A stretch of DNA of 64,000 nt from Agrococcus sp. Marseille-P2731. GTDB taxonomy: Bacteria > Actinomycetota > Actinomycetes > Actinomycetales > Microbacteriaceae. Below are positions 34,732 through 43,156 of this stretch, one piece after another. The DNA lies in the NCBI RefSeq assembly GCF_900117395.1, contig NZ_FPEG01000002.1:496001-560000 (forward strand), given 5' to 3'. The translations under genes were made by a program, and so were the position numbers. Under the pieces are notes generated by a model. That model made no database searches, was not told where the DNA came from, and worked only from the letters and a program-made list of their open reading frames with translations. Every line of letters begins with the position of its first letter. Positions within the stretch are counted from its first letter, which is position 1.

Positions 34732-35967
34732 TCAGGAGCGCTCGAGCTCGTACTCGTAGGCCTCTTCGCCGTGCACGATCTGGTCGATGCCGGCCAGCTC
34801 GTCCTCGTCCGTCACGCGGAAGCCGATCGTCTTCTGGATCGCGAAGCCGATCACGTAGGCGACCACGAAGGCGAAGACCATGACGCCCACCGATGCGAGC
34901 ACCTGCACGATCAGCTGGCCGACGCCGCCGCCCAGGAACAGGCCGGTCTCGGTCGCGAAGAAGCCGAGGTAGACCGTGCCGAGCATGCCGCCGACCAGGT
35001 GGATGCCGACGACGTCGAGCGAGTCGTCGAAGCCGAGCTTGAACTTGAGCTCGACGGCGAGGGCGCAGATCGCGCCAGAGAGCGCACCGAGCAGCAGCGC
35101 CCAGCCGGGCGTGAGGTTGGCGCATGCGGGGGTGATCGCGACGAGCCCGGCGACGGCGCCGGAGGCGGCGCCGACCGAGGTGGGCTTGCCGTCCTTGAGC
35201 TTCTCGATCAGCATCCAGGCGCAGATCGAGGCCGCGGTCGCACCGATGGTGTTGAGCGTGATGAGCCCGGCGTTGCCGAGGCCGTTCAGCCACTCCGCCC
35301 CCACGTTGAACCCGAACCATCCGAACCACAGGATGCTCGCGCCGAGGATCACGAACGGCACGTTGTGCGGCTTGTGCGCACCCTTCGTGAAGCCGTGGCG
35401 CTTGCCCAGCACGAAGGTGAGCGCGAGCGCAGCGGCGCCGGCGTTGATGTGCACGGCGGTGCCGCCGGCGTAGTCGATCACGTCAGGCAGCCCGAGCATC
35501 TCGCCGAGCGAGAAGGCCCAGCCGCCACCCCACACCCACGCGGCGATCGGGAAGTAGCCCAGCGTCGCGAAGACACCGGCGAACAGCATCCAGGCTCCGA
35601 ACTTCGCGCGGTCCGCGATGGAGCCGGAGATCAGCGCGACGGTGATGATCGCGAAGGTCGAGCCGTAGGCGACGCCGATGAAGTCGGTGTTCGCGCTCTC
35701 CCCCGCCGCCATCGTGGCGAGGCCGAAGTCGCTGAAGGGGTTGCCCGAGAAGGCCATCGGCGACTCGACGGCCGCCATGTTGTAGCCGTAGAGGATCCAG
35801 AGCGTGCCCACGAGGCCGATGGCCCCGAACGACATCATCATCATGCTGATCACGCTCTTCGAGCGCACGAGGCCGCCGTAGAAGAACGCGAGGCCTGGCG
35901 TCATGAACAGCACGAGGGCTGTCGCGACGACGCCGAAGGCCATGCTGCCTGCATCGATTTCGGGCAT
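34732..35967 (-). CDS. amt: Ammonium transporter
   Basis: Trimeric channel for NH4+/NH3 uptake. 411 residues from ATG 35967 with AAGGAG upstream. Eleven helices; family signature regions are GLAFFYGGLVRSKS, DYAGGTAVHINAGAAAL (pore histidine), WFGWFGFNVGAEW and DVVGIHLVGGMLGT (second pore histidine). The usual partner gene for the PII protein (glnK) is not next to it. A GTAAC-N6-GAAAC site about 80 nt upstream suggests GlnR control under nitrogen limitation. Confidence 0.96.
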   Translation of the reverse strand: MPEIDAGSMAFGVVATALVLFMTPGLAFFYGGLVRSKSVISMMMMSFGAIGLVGTLWILYGYNMAAVESPMAFSGNPFSDFGLATMAAGESANTDFIGVAYGSTFAIITVALISGSIADRAKFGAWMLFAGVFATLGYFPIAAWVWGGGWAFSLGEMLGLPDVIDYAGGTAVHINAGAAALALTFVLGKRHGFTKGAHKPHNVPFVILGASILWFGWFGFNVGAEWLNGLGNAGLITLNTIGATAASICAWMLIEKLKDGKPTSVGAASGAVAGLVAITPACANLTPGWALLLGALSGAICALAVELKFKLGFDDSLDVVGIHLVGGMLGTVYLGFFATETGLFLGGGVGQLIVQVLASVGVMVFAFVVAYVIGFAIQKTIGFRVTDEDELAGIDQIVHGEEAYEYELERS

Positions 35968-36048
35968 GGGGGGTGCTCCTTGGGGGTGTGGACCTGCGGG
36001 GATACGCCGAGCATCCTCCGTGCGGGTTTCGCCGCCAGTGCCGCCTTC

Positions 36049-36064
36049 GTTTCCAGGTCGTTAC
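36049..36064 (-). promoter_or_regulatory. GlnR-type box upstream of amt
   Basis: Reads GTAAC-GACCTG-GAAAC on the minus strand, an exact match to the gTnAC-N6-GAAAC half of the actinobacterial GlnR consensus. A weaker second pair (GGCAC 36038-36042 and GAAAC 36026-36030, spacing 7) follows. GlnR activates amt genes in Streptomyces and Mycobacterium. Here it also faces the divergent nhaA gene. Confidence 0.65.
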
Positions 36065-36137
36065 GGATGCGGCAGTCGTGTTTCGCGCGTGTTGCCCGCG
36101 GTGCGAGCGGCAGCGATCCCGGTGGGAGGATGGCGGC

Positions 36138-37346
36138 ATGAAGCTGTCGTGGATCCGGAACCCGCAAGTCTCGGCGATGCTGCTGCTCGGCGCCGCCATC
36201 GTCGGTCTCGTGATCGCGAACACCGGGCTCGGACCCGCGCTCGACGACCTCAAGCACGCGCACCTGCCCTTCACGATCTTCGGCCTCGACCTCTCTGCCG
36301 CGCATTGGGTGACCGACGGGCTGCTCGTCGTCTTCTTCTTCGTCGTCGCTGTGGAGCTGCGCTACGAGTTCACCCAGGGCGACCTCAACTCGGTCTCGAA
36401 GGCGGCGGTGCCGACCATCGCCGCGCTCGGCGGGGTCGCGCTCCCAGCCATCATCTACTTCAACGTCGCGGGGGCGGACGGCGCGCAGGGCTGGCCCATC
36501 CCGACGGCCACCGACATCGCCTTCGCGCTCGGTGTGCTGGCCCTGTTCGGCCGCCGACTGCCCTCCAGCGTGCGAGCGCTGCTGCTGGCGCTGGCCGTCA
36601 TCGACGACCTGATCGGCATCTTCTTCATCGCGGTGTTCTTCACCGAGTCGGTCTCGCTGCCCCACCTCGGCCTCGCCGCGGTCGGCATCGCGGCGTTCTG
36701 GATGCTCGGGCGCATCTACCGCGGCAAGCGCGGCAGCTGGCCGCTGCGCATCGCGCTCGTGGTGATCGCTGCCGTCACCTGGTGGCTCGTGGCCTCGAGC
36801 GGCATCCACGCCACCATCGCGGGCGTGCTGCTCGGGCTCGTGCTCGCACCCGCACCGGCGGAGTCGGCGCGCGAGAAGCTCGAGCCGTTCACGAACGGCA
36901 TCGTGCTGCCGCTGTTCGCCTTCACGAGCGCCTCTGTCGCGATCCCGCAGGTCGGCATCGGCGAGCTGAGCCCGGTCTTCTGGGCGATCGTCATCGCGCT
37001 CCCCGTCGGCAAGCTCTTCGGCGTGACGATCGCCGGCCTGATCGGCCAGGCGGCCCTGCGGGTGCCGAAGGCGGAGCGCGTGCGACTGCCGGAGCTCATC
37101 GGCATCAGCCTGCTGGCCGGCATCGGGTTCACGGTGTCGCTGCTCATGAACGAGCTCGCCCACCGGACGGCGGAGGAGCTGATCGTCGAGGGCACGCTGG
37201 GCGTGCTGACCGGCTCGCTCATCGCCGCAGTCATCGGCGCCGTCTACATCGCGGTGCTCAGCCGCCGCTACCCGCCGGTCGAGACGGCGGCGATCCAGGC
37301 GCAGAACGCGGCCGAGTACCTGCGTCGCACCGACGCGGAGGGCTGA
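36138..37346 (+). CDS. nhaA: Na+/H+ antiporter NhaA
   Basis: Exchanges Na+ (or Li+) out for H+ in. 402 residues from ATG 36138 with GGGAGG about 8 nt upstream. Key motifs: PIPTATDIAFALGVLALFG (Asp equivalent to E. coli D133), LLALAVIDDLIGIFFIA (the DD pair equivalent to D163/D164), FAFTSASV and IGFTVSLLMNELA (TM11). Twelve helices. Divergent from amt with a 170-bp intergenic region; stop is 9 nt from the convergent zapE stop. Confidence 0.95.
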   Translation: MKLSWIRNPQVSAMLLLGAAIVGLVIANTGLGPALDDLKHAHLPFTIFGLDLSAAHWVTDGLLVVFFFVVAVELRYEFTQGDLNSVSKAAVPTIAALGGVALPAIIYFNVAGADGAQGWPIPTATDIAFALGVLALFGRRLPSSVRALLLALAVIDDLIGIFFIAVFFTESVSLPHLGLAAVGIAAFWMLGRIYRGKRGSWPLRIALVVIAAVTWWLVASSGIHATIAGVLLGLVLAPAPAESAREKLEPFTNGIVLPLFAFTSASVAIPQVGIGELSPVFWAIVIALPVGKLFGVTIAGLIGQAALRVPKAERVRLPELIGISLLAGIGFTVSLLMNELAHRTAEELIVEGTLGVLTGSLIAAVIGAVYIAVLSRRYPPVETAAIQAQNAAEYLRRTDAEG

Positions 37347-37355
37347 GCCCGCCTG

Positions 37356-38357
37356 CTACTCGTTCGCGAGCGCGACGAGGCGTGAGATCGCCCGCAGGTA
37401 CTTCTTGCGGTATCCGCCGCCGAGCATGTCCTCGCTGAAGACCTCCGACAAGGTGGTGCCGCTCGACCTGATCGTCACCTGCGCGTCGTACAGGCGGTCG
37501 ACGAGCGCGACGAAGCGCAGCGCGTCGTTCTGGTCGGTGAGCGTCCGCACCCCGCGCAGGCCGAGCGCATCCACGCCCCGCACGACTCCGACGTAGCGCG
37601 AGGGGTGCACGTGCGAGAGGTGCGAGACGAGCGCGTCGAAGTCGTCGAGCGCGACGGTGCCACCGATCGCGTCGAGGGCGGCCTCCAGCTCATCCGGCTC
37701 GACCGTGGGCGCGCTGCCGGTGATGTCGCGCTGGCGGTAGTCGTCGCCGTCGATGCGCATGATCTGGAAGCGGTCGGCGATCGCCTGGATCTCGCGCAGG
37801 AAGTCGGCAGCGGCGAAGCGGCCCTCTCCGAGCGCGTTCGGCGGGGTGTTGCTCGTCGCCGCGAGCTTCGTGCCGCCGGCGGCGAGCTCGCCCAGCAGTC
37901 GGGTCATCACCATCGTGTCGCCCGGGTCGTCGAGCTCGAACTCGTCGATGCAGATGATGCGGGAGCTCTGCAGCTGCCGCACCGTCTCGGCATAGCCGAG
38001 CGCTCCGACGAGCGCCGTGTACTCGATGAAGGTGCCGAACCGCTTCGGCCCCGGCATCGCCTTCCAGAGCGAGGCGAGCAGGTGCGTCTTGCCGACGCCG
38101 AAGCCGCCGTCCAGGTAGATGCCGGGCTTCACCTCCGGCGCCTTCTTCTTGAACAGGCCGCCGCGCTTCGGGGCCGTCCACGCCTCGACCAGCTCCTGCA
38201 TGCGCTCGAGCGCCTCGGCCTGCGACGGATGCGCGGGGTCGGGGCGATAGGACTCGAACGTCGCGCCGTCGAACTGCGGCGGCGGCACCAGGCTCGCCAC
38301 GATCTGCTCTGCGCTCACCTCGGGGCTGCGCTCGACGAGCGAGATCGGTGCTGGCAT
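37356..38357 (-). CDS. zapE: ZapE/AFG1-family P-loop ATPase
   Basis: 333 residues from ATG 38357 with AAGGAG upstream. Walker A GGFGVGKT (84-91), Walker B ICIDEFELDD, and sensor GTKLAATSNTPPNALG. ZapE acts with the divisome in E. coli; the AFG1/LACE1 homologue works in mitochondrial protein quality control. Which role it has here is not shown by context; it is divergent from a rhodanese gene. Confidence 0.92.
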   Translation of the reverse strand: MPAPISLVERSPEVSAEQIVASLVPPPQFDGATFESYRPDPAHPSQAEALERMQELVEAWTAPKRGGLFKKKAPEVKPGIYLDGGFGVGKTHLLASLWKAMPGPKRFGTFIEYTALVGALGYAETVRQLQSSRIICIDEFELDDPGDTMVMTRLLGELAAGGTKLAATSNTPPNALGEGRFAAADFLREIQAIADRFQIMRIDGDDYRQRDITGSAPTVEPDELEAALDAIGGTVALDDFDALVSHLSHVHPSRYVGVVRGVDALGLRGVRTLTDQNDALRFVALVDRLYDAQVTIRSSGTTLSEVFSEDMLGGGYRKKYLRAISRLVALANE

Positions 38358-38474
38358 GCGGACTCCTTGGCTGCGCGATCGGATCGCGCGGAAGATTCGA
38401 TGGGAGGATGGCGTTTGCCCCGATGAGCCTACTTGAGGCGTCATCCACCACACCGCCGCGCAGAAGGAGGAACC

Positions 38475-39365
38475 GTGCCCGATTCCGAGTCCCGGATCAG
38501 CGAGTACGCCGCACCCGATCGCGTCGTCACGACCGAGTGGGTGGCCGCGCACCTCGACGACCCCGACGTCGTGATCGTGGAGTCCGACGAGGACGTCCTG
38601 CTCTACGAGGTCGGGCACATCCCCGGCGCCGTCAAGATCGACTGGCACACCGACCTGAACGATCCGGTGCAGCGCGACTACCTCTCGCCGGAGGCGTTCG
38701 CGGCGCTGCTCGGCTCGAAGGGCATCGGTCGCGACACGACCGTCGTGTTCTACGGCGACAAGGCGAACTGGTGGGCGACGTACGCGCTGTGGGTGTTCGC
38801 GCTGTACGGCCACGAGCGCACGCGCATCATGGATGGCGGTCGTGACCTCTGGATCGCGGAGGGCAGGGAGCTGACGCGCCAGGCGTCGACGCGCGCCGCC
38901 GTCGACTATCCGCTCGTCGAGCGCGACGACGCGACGGTCCGGGCGTTCCGCGACGACGTCCTTGCGCACCTGGGCCAGCCGCTCGTCGACGTGCGCAGCC
39001 CCGAGGAGTACTCGGGCGAGCGCACCACCGCACCCGCGTACCCGGAGGAGGGCGCTCTGCGGGCCGGCCACATCCCGACCGCCGCGAGCGTGCCCTGGGG
39101 CAGGGCTGCGAACGAGGACGGCACCTTCCGGTCTCGCGCCGAGCTCGAGGCCATCTACCTCGACGGCGCCGGGCTGCGCGGAGCGGACGACGTGATCGCC
39201 TACTGCCGCATCGGCGAGCGCTCGAGCCACACGTGGTTCGTGCTCACGCACCTGCTGGGGCTGCCGAAGGTGCGCAACTACGACGGCTCGTGGACGGAGT
39301 GGGGCTCGCTCGTCGGCGTGCCGATCGCGGTCGGCGCTGAGCCGGGAGAGGCGCGCGCCCGATGA
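38475..39365 (+). CDS. Thiosulfate/3-mercaptopyruvate sulfurtransferase (rhodanese, two domains)
   Basis: 296 residues from GTG 38475 with GAAGGAGG upstream. Two rhodanese domains: an inactive N-terminal one ([12 protein letters not shown], no cysteine) and an active C-terminal one with Cys244 in the loop [11 protein letters not shown]. The loop CRIGER is that of CysA/SseA-type thiosulfate sulfurtransferases. Overlaps sufE by 4 nt (ATGA), so it probably hands sulfur to or works with SufE. Confidence 0.93.
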   Translation: MPDSESRISEYAAPDRVVTTEWVAAHLDDPDVVIVESDEDVLLYEVGHIPGAVKIDWHTDLNDPVQRDYLSPEAFAALLGSKGIGRDTTVVFYGDKANWWATYALWVFALYGHERTRIMDGGRDLWIAEGRELTRQASTRAAVDYPLVERDDATVRAFRDDVLAHLGQPLVDVRSPEEYSGERTTAPAYPEEGALRAGHIPTAASVPWGRAANEDGTFRSRAELEAIYLDGAGLRGADDVIAYCRIGERSSHTWFVLTHLLGLPKVRNYDGSWTEWGSLVGVPIAVGAEPGEARAR

Positions 39366-39790
39366 CGCTGACCCCCGCGCTGCAGCAGACGGTCGCAGAC
39401 TTCCACGCGATGGCGGAGCAGGACCGCCTGCAGCTGCTGCTCGAGTTCTCGGACGAGCTGCCGCAGCTGCCGCAGCGCTTCGCTGACCACCCCGACCTGC
39501 TCGAGCGGGTGGCGGAGTGCCAGTCCCCCGTGTTCCTCTTCGTCGAGGTCGAGGGCGGCGTGGTGCACGTGCACGCGACCGCGCCGGAGGAGGCGCCGAC
39601 GACGCGCGGCTTCGCCTCGATCCTCGCGCACGGACTGGAAGGCGTCAGCCTCGAGGCAGCGCTCGAGGTGCCGAGCGACTTCCCGCGCGAGCTCGGCCTC
39701 GACCGGGTGGTCTCGCCGCTGCGCCTGCGCGGCATGGTCGGCATGCTGGGCCGCATCCAGCGCCAGCTGCGCGCCCACGTCGCCGTCTGA
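39362..39790 (+). CDS. sufE: SufE-family sulfur acceptor
   Basis: 142 residues from ATG 39362, coupled to the sulfurtransferase gene. The acceptor cysteine is Cys53 in [13 protein letters not shown], and [15 protein letters not shown] matches the SufE fold. SufE accepts persulfide from a cysteine desulfurase for Fe-S cluster assembly; here pairing with a rhodanese instead of SufS suggests an alternative sulfur source. The tandem repeats begin right after its stop. Confidence 0.93.
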   Translation: MTLTPALQQTVADFHAMAEQDRLQLLLEFSDELPQLPQRFADHPDLLERVAECQSPVFLFVEVEGGVVHVHATAPEEAPTTRGFASILAHGLEGVSLEAALEVPSDFPRELGLDRVVSPLRLRGMVGMLGRIQRQLRAHVAV

Positions 39791-39962
39791 CGCCCCGCTG
39801 GCTCAGGAGCGCGCGGCCGCAGGCCGCACGAGTCGCCCCGCTGGCTGAGGAGCGCGCGGCCGCAGGCCGCACGAGCCGCCCCGCTGGCTGAGGAGCGCGC
39901 GGCCGCAGGCCGCACGAGCCGCCCCGCTGGCTGAGGAGCGCGCGGCCGCAGGCCGCACGCGT
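39791..39962. repeat. Four tandem 43-bp repeats
   Basis: Units start at 39791, 39834, 39877 and 39920. Units 2 and 3 are identical; units 1 and 4 differ from them at two positions each. Each unit begins CGCCCCGCTGG, contains TGAGGAGCGCGCGGCC (TCAGGAG in unit 1) and the small dyad GCGGCC-GCA-GGCCGC, and ends in CACGAG(C/T), with CACGCGT in unit 4. The array sits exactly between the convergent stops of sufE and the hydrolase gene and is followed by GTCTCGAAGCC. It has no spacers, so it is not CRISPR; it resembles dispersed 'GCTGGTTGAGGAGCG...CGTCTCGAA' elements known from Microbacteriaceae intergenic regions. Confidence 0.9.
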
Positions 39963-39973
39963 CTCGAAGCCCG

Positions 39974-41191
39974 TCAGCCGAACGCGCCGATCCCCCGCGC
40001 ATCGAGCCAGTCGCCCACCTCGGTCTCGTAGCGCGCCCGGTCGAGGTTCCAGAGCTTCGTGTGCCGGGCCTGCCGCCACTCGTGGTACTCGACGAGATCC
40101 GGCCGGGCTGCCGCGAGCTGCCGCGAGGCATCCGGCGGCACGTAGCCGTCGTCTGCCGAGTGGAGCAGCAGGATCGGCTGCGAGAGCGCGTCTGCGTGCA
40201 GCACGTTGTCGAGCTCGTCGAAGTCGAGGCTGCGGCTGCCGCTCAGCACGGCCGCGGGCGACTCGAGCAGCCCCACCGCGGTGTCGACGAGCCAGGCGGG
40301 CATCTTGACCAGCGCGACCTGCAGCAGCAGGGTCGGCCGCCAGCCCACCACGGGAGAGTCGAGCACGACAGCCGCGATGCGGCGGCGATGGCGCGAGCGC
40401 CGGGCCACCTGCAGCGCGATCTGCCCGCCCATGGACCAGCCGTGCAGCACGATGCGCTGCGCACCGCGCGCGACGATGCCGATCGCGTCGTCGATGTCGC
40501 GCCACTCGTCGAGGCCGAGCCGATACTTGTTGCGCCTGCTCGGCGGCGCCTCGGTGTCGTTGCGATACGAGGCGGCGAGCACGGGGATGCCGCGCCGCAG
40601 ATAGATGGGCGCAGCACGCAGCGTCTCGTGGCGGGTCACGCCGCGACCGTGCACCTGCACGCACCAGGTCGTGGCCTCCTGGTCGCCCATGATCCAGGCC
40701 GGGGCGGGACCGAGCTCCGTGCCGACGTCCACGGTCTCCACCTCATCCGTCACCTGCTCGGGCTCGAACAGCGCATAGCCCGACCACCGCGCGGTCGCGA
40801 CGCCCTCGAGCAGCGACCGCGAGCGCTCGTCGATCGAGCGCTCGACGCCCTCCGCGTCCTTCGAGACGACGGCGCCGAGCGCTGCGATCCGCTGCCCCAC
40901 CCACAGCGCATAGGTGCCGGGCAGCACGGTGTCGGGCGTCAGCCCGAGGCGCACGGTGCGCTCGCCGAGGCCGAGGATGCGGATGTCGTCGAGCTGTGCG
41001 CGCGGCGGCGTCACCAGCATCGATGCGAGCACCGCCGACATGCCGGTGACAGCGAGCGCGGCGCCGGCCGCGACGACGCCGCCGGCGATCAGTGCCGGCC
41101 GCGTCAGCGTCGGCCGCGCACGCCTCGGATCGGGTGCTGACCGTGCTCCGCGCCGCTCTGCCGCGGCGGCGCGCCTCGCTCCCTGCATCAC
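39974..41191 (-). CDS. Alpha/beta-hydrolase (membrane-anchored)
   Basis: 405 residues from GTG 41191 (ATG 41188 is adjacent). Basic N-terminus, one transmembrane segment ([25 protein letters not shown], about 34-58), then an extracytoplasmic domain. The nucleophile elbow is GWSMGG, the acid lies in LLLHSADDGYV, and the His is probably in EWRQARHTKLWN. Substrate unknown. TACGAT is placed 6 nt before the GTG, arguing for a leaderless message. Its stop is 12 nt beyond the repeat array. Confidence 0.85.
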   Translation of the reverse strand: MMQGARRAAAAERRGARSAPDPRRARPTLTRPALIAGGVVAAGAALAVTGMSAVLASMLVTPPRAQLDDIRILGLGERTVRLGLTPDTVLPGTYALWVGQRIAALGAVVSKDAEGVERSIDERSRSLLEGVATARWSGYALFEPEQVTDEVETVDVGTELGPAPAWIMGDQEATTWCVQVHGRGVTRHETLRAAPIYLRRGIPVLAASYRNDTEAPPSRRNKYRLGLDEWRDIDDAIGIVARGAQRIVLHGWSMGGQIALQVARRSRHRRRIAAVVLDSPVVGWRPTLLLQVALVKMPAWLVDTAVGLLESPAAVLSGSRSLDFDELDNVLHADALSQPILLLHSADDGYVPPDASRQLAAARPDLVEYHEWRQARHTKLWNLDRARYETEVGDWLDARGIGAFG

Positions 41192-41213
41192 GCTGGAATC
41201 GTAGTCTTTCCAG
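41192..41213. promoter_or_regulatory. Overlapping divergent leaderless promoters
   Basis: Within the 22 nt between two GTG starts, TACGAT on minus (41198-41203) and TAGTCT on plus (41202-41207) overlap by 2 bp. Each hexamer is exactly 6 nt from its GTG (41191 and 41214). The two promoters would exclude one another sterically. Confidence 0.6.
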
Positions 41214-41810
41214 GTGGACACGAGCAGTGCAGCACCCGCCCCCGAGCCGGAGGCGTTCCGCGCTGCCGTCGAGCAGCTGCGCCGCGCAGAGCTGCGCAGC
41301 GAGCTCTCGGTCCGAGAGATCCCTGCGCCCGGGCGCATCGCCCCGCACTCGTTCGCGATCGCCGCAGACGTGGGCGTGCCCGCGCACGGCCGCGACTCCG
41401 ACATCGGCACCGGCCGCTTCATCCTGATGCACGACCCCGAGGAGCCGGAGGCGTGGGGCGGCGACTTCCGGGTGGTCAGCTTCACGCAGGCGACGCAGGA
41501 TCGCGAGATCGCGGCTGACGAGTTCCTCGCCGAGGTCACCTGGACCTACCTGATCGAGGCGCTCGACCAGCGCGGCGCCGAGTACCACTCCGAGTCGGGC
41601 ACCGCGACGAAGATCCTCTCGAGCGGCTTCGGCGAGCTCGCGGCCCAGGGCGACGGCGCGCAGATCGAGCTGCGCGCCTCCTGGTCGCCGACGGGCCACG
41701 ACTTCGGCGCCCACCTCACCGCCTGGACCGACATGCTCTGCGCGATCGCCGGCCTCTCGGTGCAGCCTGGTGCGACCGGCCTCGACGCCCATCGGCGCAC
41801 TCGTGGCTGA
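41214..41810 (+). CDS. DUF3000 domain-containing protein
   Basis: 198 residues from GTG 41214; no Shine-Dalgarno, TAGTCT 6 nt upstream. Recognised as DUF3000 from PHSFAIAADVG, GTGRFILMHDPEEPEAWGGD and SWSPTGHDFGAHLTAWTDML. Cytoplasmic, no known function. In Actinobacteria it is regularly next to the RNase D gene, as here (8-nt overlap). Confidence 0.88.
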   Translation: MDTSSAAPAPEPEAFRAAVEQLRRAELRSELSVREIPAPGRIAPHSFAIAADVGVPAHGRDSDIGTGRFILMHDPEEPEAWGGDFRVVSFTQATQDREIAADEFLAEVTWTYLIEALDQRGAEYHSESGTATKILSSGFGELAAQGDGAQIELRASWSPTGHDFGAHLTAWTDMLCAIAGLSVQPGATGLDAHRRTRG

Positions 41811-43080
41811 CCCGGCCGCTGCGACCCACGACGCCGGGGCGCAGGCGCCCGCCGACGTCGAGCCCGAGCTGCCCCTCGCCCAGGCGCAGGGGCCGCTCGA
41901 CGTGATCGTCGATGCCGACGAGCTGGCGCGAGCTGCCGAGCGCCTCGCCGACGGCAGCGGCCCGGTCGCGGTCGATGCCGAGCGCGCCAACGGCTTCCGC
42001 TACTCGGCACGCGCCTACCTCGTGCAGCTGCATCGCCGCGGGGCGGGCACGGTGCTCGTCGACCCCACCGCCTTCGACGACCTGTCGGTGCTGCAGGAGG
42101 CGATCGGCGGCGAGGAGTGGATCATCCACGCCGCGAGCCAGGACCTGCCGTGCCTGCGCGAGGTCGGCCTCGAGCCCGCGCGCCTGTTCGACACCGAGCT
42201 CGGGGCGCGCCTCGCGGGCTTCGAGCGCGTCGGCCTCGCCGCCGTCACCGAGCGGCTCGTGGGCCTGCGCCTCCGCAAGGAGCACGGTGCGAGCGACTGG
42301 TCGACCAGGCCCATCCCCGAGTCCTGGCTCGAGTACGCCGCCCTCGACGTCGAGGTGCTTCCGGATGCGCGTGACGCGCTGGCGGCGGAGCTCCGGGAGC
42401 AGGGCAAGCAGGAGCTCGCCGAGCAGGAGTTCGCCTACGCGCTCGAGCGCCTCCCGAAGCCACCGGCCGAGGAGCCGTGGCGTCGGCTCTCCGGTGTCCA
42501 CACCATCCGCGACCGCCGCCAGCTCGCCGTCGCTCGCGAGCTGTGGCTCGCCCGCGACGAGCTCGCGAGCTCGACCGACACGGCGCCCGGCCGCTTGGTG
42601 CCCGACCGCTCGCTGCTGGCGGCCGCGACCGCCGATCTGCAGTCGAAGAGCCGCCTCGCCGCGCGGCGCGACTTCTCCGGCAGGGCGAGCCGCAGCGAGC
42701 TCGACCGCTGGTGGTCGGCGATCGAGCGCGGCCGCTCGACCGAGGATCTGCCGCAGCTCCGCGTCCGCTCCGACGAGCCGCCGCCCCCGCGCTTCTGGAA
42801 GGGGCGGCGCCCGAGCGCCGACGCGCGCCTCAAGGCTGCGCGCGCCGTCGTGCAGCAGGTAGCCGCCGAGCTCTCGATGCCGGCCGAGAACCTCCTCATG
42901 CCCGACACGCTGCGGCGGGTCGCGTGGGAGCCCACCGAGCCGACTGCGGATGCGGTGGCGAGCGTGCTGCGGGAGCGCGACGCACGCGAGTGGCAGGTTG
43001 CCGCGACTGCACAGAGGATCGCTGCCGCATTTGTAGAGGCAGACCAAGCCCCGGCGGAGCCCTCGGACCCCGACTCGTAG
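41803..43080 (+). CDS. rnd: Ribonuclease D-like 3'-5' exonuclease (DEDD/HRDC)
   Basis: 425 residues. The chosen start is GTG 41803, overlapping the DUF3000 stop by 8 nt; GTG 41770 is in frame but less likely. DEDD motifs: VAVDAERANGF (D, E), ASQDLPCLREVG (D), and YAALDVEVL (Y, D). A C-terminal HRDC domain begins near residue 205 (HTIRDRRQLAVARELW). Trims 3' ends of structured RNAs in the cytoplasm; homologues in Actinobacteria are encoded near dxs. Confidence 0.92.
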   Translation: MADPAAATHDAGAQAPADVEPELPLAQAQGPLDVIVDADELARAAERLADGSGPVAVDAERANGFRYSARAYLVQLHRRGAGTVLVDPTAFDDLSVLQEAIGGEEWIIHAASQDLPCLREVGLEPARLFDTELGARLAGFERVGLAAVTERLVGLRLRKEHGASDWSTRPIPESWLEYAALDVEVLPDARDALAAELREQGKQELAEQEFAYALERLPKPPAEEPWRRLSGVHTIRDRRQLAVARELWLARDELASSTDTAPGRLVPDRSLLAAATADLQSKSRLAARRDFSGRASRSELDRWWSAIERGRSTEDLPQLRVRSDEPPPPRFWKGRRPSADARLKAARAVVQQVAAELSMPAENLLMPDTLRRVAWEPTEPTADAVASVLRERDAREWQVAATAQRIAAAFVEADQAPAEPSDPDS

Positions 43081-43156
43081 GAAGCGGCAAGCGCCGAGCG
43101 GCCGGTGGCGGGCGCTTCCTACACTGGTGCCGCAATCACCCCTATCAGGAGGCATC

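Noticed and set aside
39791-39962. CRISPR array
   Set aside because: The 43-bp units are directly adjacent with no unique spacers, and no cas genes are nearby.
39244-40131. 295-codon minus frame with repeated peptide
   Set aside because: It arises from the 43-bp tandem repeats and the antisense of sufE; the repeated peptide simply reflects the DNA repeats.
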